The notes under the pieces: model-generated
What the model was told of the DNA's origin: nothing
Seen by the model: only the letters and a program-made list of their open reading frames with translations
The model's database searches: none
Shown here: positions 59,626 through 64,000 of the stretch, piece by piece
Position numbering within the stretch: the first letter of the stretch is position 1
How the letters are laid out: each line of letters opens with the position of its first letter
Translations under genes and position numbers: made by a program
Source of the DNA: Pseudodesulfovibrio nedwellii
GTDB taxonomy: Bacteria > Desulfobacterota > Desulfovibrionia > Desulfovibrionales > Desulfovibrionaceae
Direction: 5' to 3'
Length of the DNA: 64,000 nucleotides
Assembly: GCF_027923765.1 (NCBI RefSeq)
Contig: NZ_AP026709.1
Location: 2,785,501 to 2,849,500, forward strand

Positions 59626-60236
59626 ATTTTTGATACTGCTTCCAGAGTTGCCACTGTGAGGTCTGCTATACAGGTGAATATTGGATGCGGGTTCGCCTTG
59701 TTTAGCGCGTCCCGGAAATGGCGTACCCACGGAAGCATGATTGACTCGGCGAATTCGCCGCCTTGAACCGCTTGTTCACTTTGGCCGAACCAGCCTTCGG
59801 AGAGCAGGTAGAAGAGGAATTCGAGTTCAATGGTCAGATGGTCGGCGGGTTCGTTGGAGTCCAACGATATTTCAAGCCCGGCTTCCTGAAGACGAGTTTG
59901 CATGTCTAACGCACTTTGTCCCATGGTTCGGGGTGTGGTGGCGAGATGACAGGATTCATACAACGGTGCGGGAATTCCCCCGGAACCGGCAATGAACAGT
60001 CGGACATATTCGGTTTCAAGAACCGCGACGTCTTCATCCGAAAGGCTGGCTGATAATTGGTTTAAACGTTGGACCGGAGCAAGGAAGGCATCGGGGTTTT
60101 TCTGGACACTGGCAAGGAGTTCAGGCACTCCAACCTTGGCGAGATTGGCCCATTCTTCTGCATTAGGGCCACGAAATACGGTGACACACAGTTCCAATAC
60201 ATTGAGTAAATGAAGTTTTGATTGAGATATGGACAT
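59622..60236 (-). CDS. TorD/DmsD-family molybdoenzyme chaperone
   Basis: 204 residues from ATG 60236 (AAAGGAT upstream); a longer frame to 60302 has no ribosome site. All-helical TorD fold with the family segment around EYVRLFIAGSGGIPAPLYESCH and the C-terminal EFAESIMLPWVRHFRDAL. Such chaperones bind the Tat signal of the catalytic subunit and hold it until molybdenum cofactor is inserted. Close to the molybdoenzyme operon but convergent with it, so it has its own promoter in the region shared with the CsoR-type gene. Confidence 0.88.
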   Translation of the reverse strand: MSISQSKLHLLNVLELCVTVFRGPNAEEWANLAKVGVPELLASVQKNPDAFLAPVQRLNQLSASLSDEDVAVLETEYVRLFIAGSGGIPAPLYESCHLATTPRTMGQSALDMQTRLQEAGLEISLDSNEPADHLTIELEFLFYLLSEGWFGQSEQAVQGGEFAESIMLPWVRHFRDALNKANPHPIFTCIADLTVATLEAVSKI

Positions 60237-60260
60237 TTTGAATCCTTTTGTCGGCAGTGA

Positions 60261-60284
60261 TTTATACCGTACTACAGTACGGTA
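60261..60284. promoter_or_regulatory. 9-bp dyad between torD-like and CsoR/CstR-like genes
   Basis: TACCGTACT-AC-AGTACGGTA (60265-60284) overlaps a minus-strand TATAAA element (60261-60266) that could be the torD -10. It is a candidate operator for the adjacent repressor. Its TACC-GGTA spacing (12 bases) differs from that of the 53120 site (7 bases). Confidence 0.5.
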
Positions 60285-60334
60285 AAGTTTGAGACCCGGC
60301 AACGGGAACTTGCCCTGAAGTCAAGGAGAATGAC

Positions 60335-60628
60335 ATGGAATCAGCAGCAACAGTTGAAGAACAGAAAATTAAGAAAAACGTTTTGTCTCGTATGAAGCGG
60401 ATCGAAGGGCAGGTGCGTGGTATTCAGGGTATGATTGAGGCAGGCAAGGAATGCCAGGATATTCTGGTTCAGGTTCGGGCTGTCCGCTCTGCTTTGCAAT
60501 CCGCCAATAAGTTGATCTTGAAACGGTACATGTTGAGATGCTACGCCGATGCCATGGAGGGTGAAACTGATGAAAAAGAGGCTTTGGATAAATTGATCAA
60601 GGTTTTGACCGGTTTTATTGAAGGTTAA
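60335..60628 (+). CDS. CsoR/CstR-family transcriptional repressor, probably persulfide-responsive
   Basis: 97 residues, DUF156 fold: MKRIEGQVRGIQGMIEAGKECQDIL then RAVRSALQSANKLI. Cysteines C40 and C69 occupy the two thiol positions, but the residue four before the second, histidine in copper-sensing CsoR, is Tyr65. A Cys/Cys pair without that His fits the persulfide sensor CstR, and the rhodanese-rich neighbourhood agrees. Copper sensing is unlikely; formaldehyde or nickel types would need other residues. AAGGAG precedes the ATG. Followed by the EF-hand gene. Confidence 0.88.
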   Translation: MESAATVEEQKIKKNVLSRMKRIEGQVRGIQGMIEAGKECQDILVQVRAVRSALQSANKLILKRYMLRCYADAMEGETDEKEALDKLIKVLTGFIEG

Positions 60629-60650
60629 TATAACGAGACTCGGAGAGTAT

Positions 60651-60908
60651 ATGAAAAAAATGTTTCTAGCCTTTGTATTGGTTCTCATTGCGAGTCAGCC
60701 TGTTTTAGCCAATACAAATTATAATGTCTGCTTCAATTCTTTGGATGCGGATGTGAATGGGACCATAACCAAAGGTGAGTTCTTGGTGGCGTTTCCCAGT
60801 GGAGAGTTGGCAATTTTTGAAAAGGTCGACACCAACGCGGATAGTGCGGTGGACCACGAAGAATGGGAAGCCTACAAGACGGAACAGGGGTTTGAAGAAA
60901 ACCATTGA
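60651..60908 (+). CDS. Small exported EF-hand protein
   Basis: 85 residues from ATG 60651 (CGGAGA upstream). Signal peptide (MKKMFLAFVLVLIASQPVLA), then two EF-hand loops: DADVNGTITKGE and DTNADSAVDHEE, both with Asp/Asn/Glu at the calcium positions. A calcium-binding periplasmic protein. Co-directional with the CsoR-type gene at 22 bases and probably part of the same transcript, but a functional link is unproven. Confidence 0.8.
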   Translation: MKKMFLAFVLVLIASQPVLANTNYNVCFNSLDADVNGTITKGEFLVAFPSGELAIFEKVDTNADSAVDHEEWEAYKTEQGFEENH

Positions 60909-60932
60909 TCTGTGTTGTGGATACCAGATCAT

Positions 60933-60965
60933 AAACCGCTGCTTCCTTTGGGAGCAGCGGTTTTT
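60933..60965. terminator. Bidirectional rho-independent terminator
   Basis: AAACCGCTGCTTCC pairs with GGAGCAGCGGTTT, one bulge, around TTTG, with T run. It separates the EF-hand gene from the convergent hybrid kinase. Confidence 0.88.
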
Positions 60966-63444
60966 ACGTGCCGAGTACTTTGTTGAGGATGGCTCTGAGT
61001 CCGTTAAGGCTGACTGGCTTGGCAAGATAGTCGTCCATACCGACTTCAAGGAATTTCTCGCGGTCTCCGCTCATTGCGTGTGCAGTCAGGGCGATGATCG
61101 GGATGGTCTGCTTCTTTTGGTCTTTCATCGAACGAATTTCGTTGGTAGCTTCGATACCGTTCATGATGGGCATCTGGATATCCATGAGGATAAGATCGAA
61201 ATCGTCTTCAGCCAGTTTTTCTAGTGCCATCCTGCCATTGTTTGCTTTAGTTGTAGTATGCCCCAGTCGTTCCACCAATTTAGTGATGGCGATCTGATTG
61301 ACCCGCTCGTCTTCCACAATCAGGATCTTTTGCGGAGGGATATCTTCCACCAGCATATCCATGGGGGCATGGCATTGGGCTTCGGATCGATCATCCCATT
61401 TGAATGTGGCCGAGAAATGGACTGTGGTTCCGTTGTCTTCGGTGCTTTTAATGGAAACTTCGCCGTTCATGAGTGCGGCCAACTGTTTTACAATATGAAG
61501 GCCGAGTCCTGTTCCCTGAAATTTTCGTGATGTACCCGGTACCTGAGTGAATGCGCCGAAAACTTTTTCCTGCATGGCTTTGGGGATACCTATACCGGTG
61601 TCGATGACCGAGAAGAGAAGTATGGACGCTTCCGATGATTTTGCAGGTTGCTGTGAGACTTCAATCGAAACCGACCCTTGTTCGGTGAATTTGATGGCAT
61701 TACCGACCAGATTGAAAAGTACCTGCCGCAGGCGGGCAGAATCTCCCACTACACATTCTGGAATATCTTCGTCTATCGAGAGGGAAAGCGTCAGGCCTTT
61801 CTCCTTGGCCGGTTGAATAAATGCATCTCGTACGGTCAGGAGAAGTTGTCCGGGGTTGAATGGAACCGGTGTAAGATCCATTTTGCCTGCTTCGGCTTTG
61901 GAAAGGTCGAGGATATCGCCGATGAGTCGGGCCAGGCTTGTGCAAGAGGAAAGGGCCGTGTCAACATACTCTGCATGCGGAAATTTGATGTCTTCCAATG
62001 CCATGAGTTGGAGCATACCCATGATGCCGTTGAGTGGTGTGCGCAGTTCATGACTCATATTAGCAAGGAATTCACTTTTGCTTGTATTGGCGGCTTCCGC
62101 ATTCTCTTTAGCCTCGATGAGCAGAGCCTCGGTCCTTTTTTGGCGCGTGATGTCTTGGATGGCTCCTATGCGTTTGATGGGCATACCATCAGCGGAAAAC
62201 TCGTAGGAAAAAACACCGGCTCCAGTTCTATAGGTTCCCTTACCTGGCTGTCTGAAGCGGAATTCCAGAAAAAAAGATGGAGATTTAGGGGAAACCGCGT
62301 TGGTCTTTCGTTCATATTCCTTCATATCTATCGGGTGCAGGCATTCGCGGAATTTTTTTGTGCTGGGGGCTTTGTCTGATCGCGGGAAGCCGAGGACCTT
62401 GTATAGACCTACGGACCATTGGCCTTCGTCCGTGATGAGATTTCGTTCAAGGCTGCCGAGGGACGTTAATTCCTGAGCTCGACTGAGCTGTGACTCTCTG
62501 GCCTTTAATTTTGCTTGTGTCTTAACCAGTCTCTCCATGGACTGTTTGAGTTTTTCGTTGATTTTGGACACGGACAGCCAACGCCAGAGCGAGAATCCTA
62601 TTACCGTTAAAATTAAAAGGATTGTTCCAATGGAGACGACTTTTTGCGTTGTCCAATAGGGGATGGGTTTACCTCGCCATTTCAAATAAACGGTATTAAA
62701 GGCTGGAGAAGCGACATAGGTATGCAAGGCCTTGTCCAGTCGGTCGCGTAATTCGGTGTGGTCCTTGCGCAGGAGGTATCCGCGTTTGACCTCCATAAGA
62801 GGTGGGCCAACGACTTTGATTTTGTTTTCAACTCCGATTTTTTGCGCTGTCCGCCACAGGAAAGGTTCAGGGAAGATAATAGCGTCCGATTTGCCTGACA
62901 AAAGACTGAACAAGGCTTCATCGACAGAGTGGAGCGGTAACAGGGTGACACCAGAAATTGTCTTGAGCAGGGTCTGGGGTGCTGTTTTGTCGATGAAAGC
63001 TATACGGCGCCCAGGGAAGTCGGCTATTCCTTTAATGTCAGTGGATTCAGAGCGAACAAAACAGGAGATTGACACTGTTTCGAAAACATCTGTGAAGATG
63101 AATTTTTGTTTGTTCGGCTTGGTGAGTCCTATGCCGGGAATGAAGTCGGCTTTTCCGGTGGAGATGGCTTCTAACGCTTCGGACCAGCTTTCGACAACAA
63201 GCAGATCATATACTATCTCTGCTTCGGCCCCTACCGCCTTGAGCACATCCAGAGCAAAACCATCCGGTTTGCCGCTGCCGGTGGTTGTGTACAGGGGAGG
63301 AAATTCCGCGAGAACAACTGCTGTGACGTGATCGTTCGTATGTTCTGCCTGAGCCGGGTATGTGAAAAAAAGTCCGCAACAAAGCGTTGCCAAAAGGATG
63401 GCTTCGGTTAGGAGCCGAACGCGATGAATTAGAATTGCAAACAT
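60964..63444 (-). CDS. Hybrid sensor histidine kinase with periplasmic solute-binding domain
   Basis: 826 residues from ATG 63444, with GAGGTGG just upstream; a TTG at 63462 is a weaker start. A signal-anchor precedes an SBP_bac_3-type sensor domain (about 45-270), then a membrane helix (VVSIGTILLILTVIGFSLW). PAS with PAC, HisKA with SHELRTPLNG, and HATPase with FNLVGNAIKF and GTGLGLHIVKQ follow, ending in a C-terminal receiver (phosphoacceptor Asp in ILMDIQMPIMNG). BvgS/EvgS-like layout without an Hpt domain; the Hpt protein at 10813 could be a partner. Ligand unknown. Confidence 0.93.
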   Translation of the reverse strand: MFAILIHRVRLLTEAILLATLCCGLFFTYPAQAEHTNDHVTAVVLAEFPPLYTTTGSGKPDGFALDVLKAVGAEAEIVYDLLVVESWSEALEAISTGKADFIPGIGLTKPNKQKFIFTDVFETVSISCFVRSESTDIKGIADFPGRRIAFIDKTAPQTLLKTISGVTLLPLHSVDEALFSLLSGKSDAIIFPEPFLWRTAQKIGVENKIKVVGPPLMEVKRGYLLRKDHTELRDRLDKALHTYVASPAFNTVYLKWRGKPIPYWTTQKVVSIGTILLILTVIGFSLWRWLSVSKINEKLKQSMERLVKTQAKLKARESQLSRAQELTSLGSLERNLITDEGQWSVGLYKVLGFPRSDKAPSTKKFRECLHPIDMKEYERKTNAVSPKSPSFFLEFRFRQPGKGTYRTGAGVFSYEFSADGMPIKRIGAIQDITRQKRTEALLIEAKENAEAANTSKSEFLANMSHELRTPLNGIMGMLQLMALEDIKFPHAEYVDTALSSCTSLARLIGDILDLSKAEAGKMDLTPVPFNPGQLLLTVRDAFIQPAKEKGLTLSLSIDEDIPECVVGDSARLRQVLFNLVGNAIKFTEQGSVSIEVSQQPAKSSEASILLFSVIDTGIGIPKAMQEKVFGAFTQVPGTSRKFQGTGLGLHIVKQLAALMNGEVSIKSTEDNGTTVHFSATFKWDDRSEAQCHAPMDMLVEDIPPQKILIVEDERVNQIAITKLVERLGHTTTKANNGRMALEKLAEDDFDLILMDIQMPIMNGIEATNEIRSMKDQKKQTIPIIALTAHAMSGDREKFLEVGMDDYLAKPVSLNGLRAILNKVLGT

Positions 63445-63517
63445 GACCACCTCATCTTTCAAGGACCATGGTGCATTATTTCACTGTTTTCGCAAGAGGG
63501 TTATATTCGGGGCAGAG

Positions 63518-64000
63518 CTATTCTCCCAGTCCCATGGCCCTGAGAAATCCGGGATCTTCTGTCCAGCCTTCACGGACCTTTACCCACATTTCCAAGTGAA
63601 CTTTTGATCCTGTCAATTCGCTGATGTCTTTTCGGGCATCCGTGCCAATTCGTTTAAGGTTTGATCCCTGTTTGCCAATGATCATGCCTTTGTGGCTTTT
63701 ACGAGAGGTGTAGATGACTGCATTAACGATGATCATGTCGTCTCGAGATTCTTCATCCCATTGTTCGATCTCAACCGCTGTGGAGTACGGAAGTTCCTGT
63801 CTGAGAGAGTAAAACAGTTTTTCGCGGATGATTTCGGATGCCATGAAGCGCATGGGAGCCGTGGAAATTTGATCTTCCGGGAACATGGGCGGGCCTTCGG
63901 GCAGAAGCGAGAGGATACGGTCCATGAGCTGATCCGTCCCCTTGCCGCGTAGGGCAGACACCGGGATATACTCGGCTTCGGGCCACATCTCAGCCACGCG
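63518..64000 (-). CDS. era: GTPase Era, C-terminal part
   Basis: The last ~161 residues are in the window; the GTPase N-terminus lies beyond base 64000. Visible are the end of the G domain ([15 protein letters not shown]) and the KH domain with the RNA-binding loop [32 protein letters not shown]. Era binds 16S rRNA during 30S maturation. Highly conserved housekeeping gene. Confidence 0.95.
   Translation of the reverse strand, partial: RVAEMWPEAEYIPVSALRGKGTDQLMDRILSLLPEGPPMFPEDQISTAPMRFMASEIIREKLFYSLRQELPYSTAVEIEQWDEESRDDMIIVNAVIYTSRKSHKGMIIGKQGSNLKRIGTDARKDISELTGSKVHLEMWVKVREGWTEDPGFLRAMGLGE

Overview
The window looks like chromosomal DNA of a sulfate-reducing deltaproteobacterium of the Desulfovibrio/Pseudodesulfovibrio type. 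The supporting content is an NfnAB transhydrogenase, periplasmic multiheme cytochromes c, a thiosulfate/polysulfide-reductase-like molybdoenzyme operon with rhodaneses, a split F-type ATP synthase operon with both b and b' subunits, and an apparent selenocysteine codon. I saw no rRNA, tRNA, transposase, integrase or CRISPR array. The outermost genes are cut by the window: a histone-deacetylase-like protein on the left and GTPase Era on the right.

Layout. 1-9 kb: HDAC-like and hydantoinase genes (-), then NmrA-like oxidoreductase, HD-GYP, cupin, AraC regulator, zinc-dependent phospholipase-like protein and a PAS histidine kinase (+). 9-19.8 kb: flavodoxin-like and nitroreductase genes with a divergent HxlR regulator, an Hpt protein, phoU-pstB behind a Pho-box-like array, an AMIN protein, a glycosyltransferase, an exported acetolactate decarboxylase, cheD, an MFS transporter, DUF523, a YgjP-like peptidase and a heptosyltransferase. 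19.8-25.7 kb: atpF'-F-H-A-G-D-C (-). 25.8-31.7 kb: the cell-shape cluster mreB-mreC-mreD-mrdA-rodA-bactofilin (-). 31.8-40.7 kb: a radical SAM protein, a zinc-ribbon membrane protein, an isochorismatase-like hydrolase, a DMT exporter, a copper set (copZ-like, a small exported protein, copA) and recQ. 40.7-53 kb: a structured-RNA-like leader, nfnAB, an octaheme cytochrome, a DUF1566 protein, a TAXI-TRAP binding protein, a LytTR regulator, acs, an inverted pair of long hairpin repeats, a metallophosphoesterase, an OmpA-family lipoprotein and a FecR protein.

53.1-60.9 kb holds the most striking locus. A monoheme cytochrome c, a Tat-exported molybdopterin enzyme, a four-cluster ferredoxin subunit and an FdnI/PhsC-type cytochrome b are followed by a triple rhodanese and a rhodanese-thioredoxin fusion. 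The fusion has one in-frame TGA exactly where its relatives carry the second cysteine of a CxxxxC active loop. A hairpin with a G-rich apical loop follows the TGA at SECIS-like distance, so I read the gene as a selenoprotein. A TorD-type chaperone lies convergent to it, and a CsoR/CstR-family repressor lacking the copper-ligand histidine is divergent from torD. A textbook promoter with an embedded 7-5-7 dyad precedes the cytochrome gene. Together this suggests a reactive-sulfur-controlled system for thiosulfate or polysulfide turnover and sulfane-sulfur transfer in the periplasm. The substrate and regulation are inference.

60.9-64 kb: a hybrid sensor kinase with a solute-binding-type sensor, and the C-terminal part of era.
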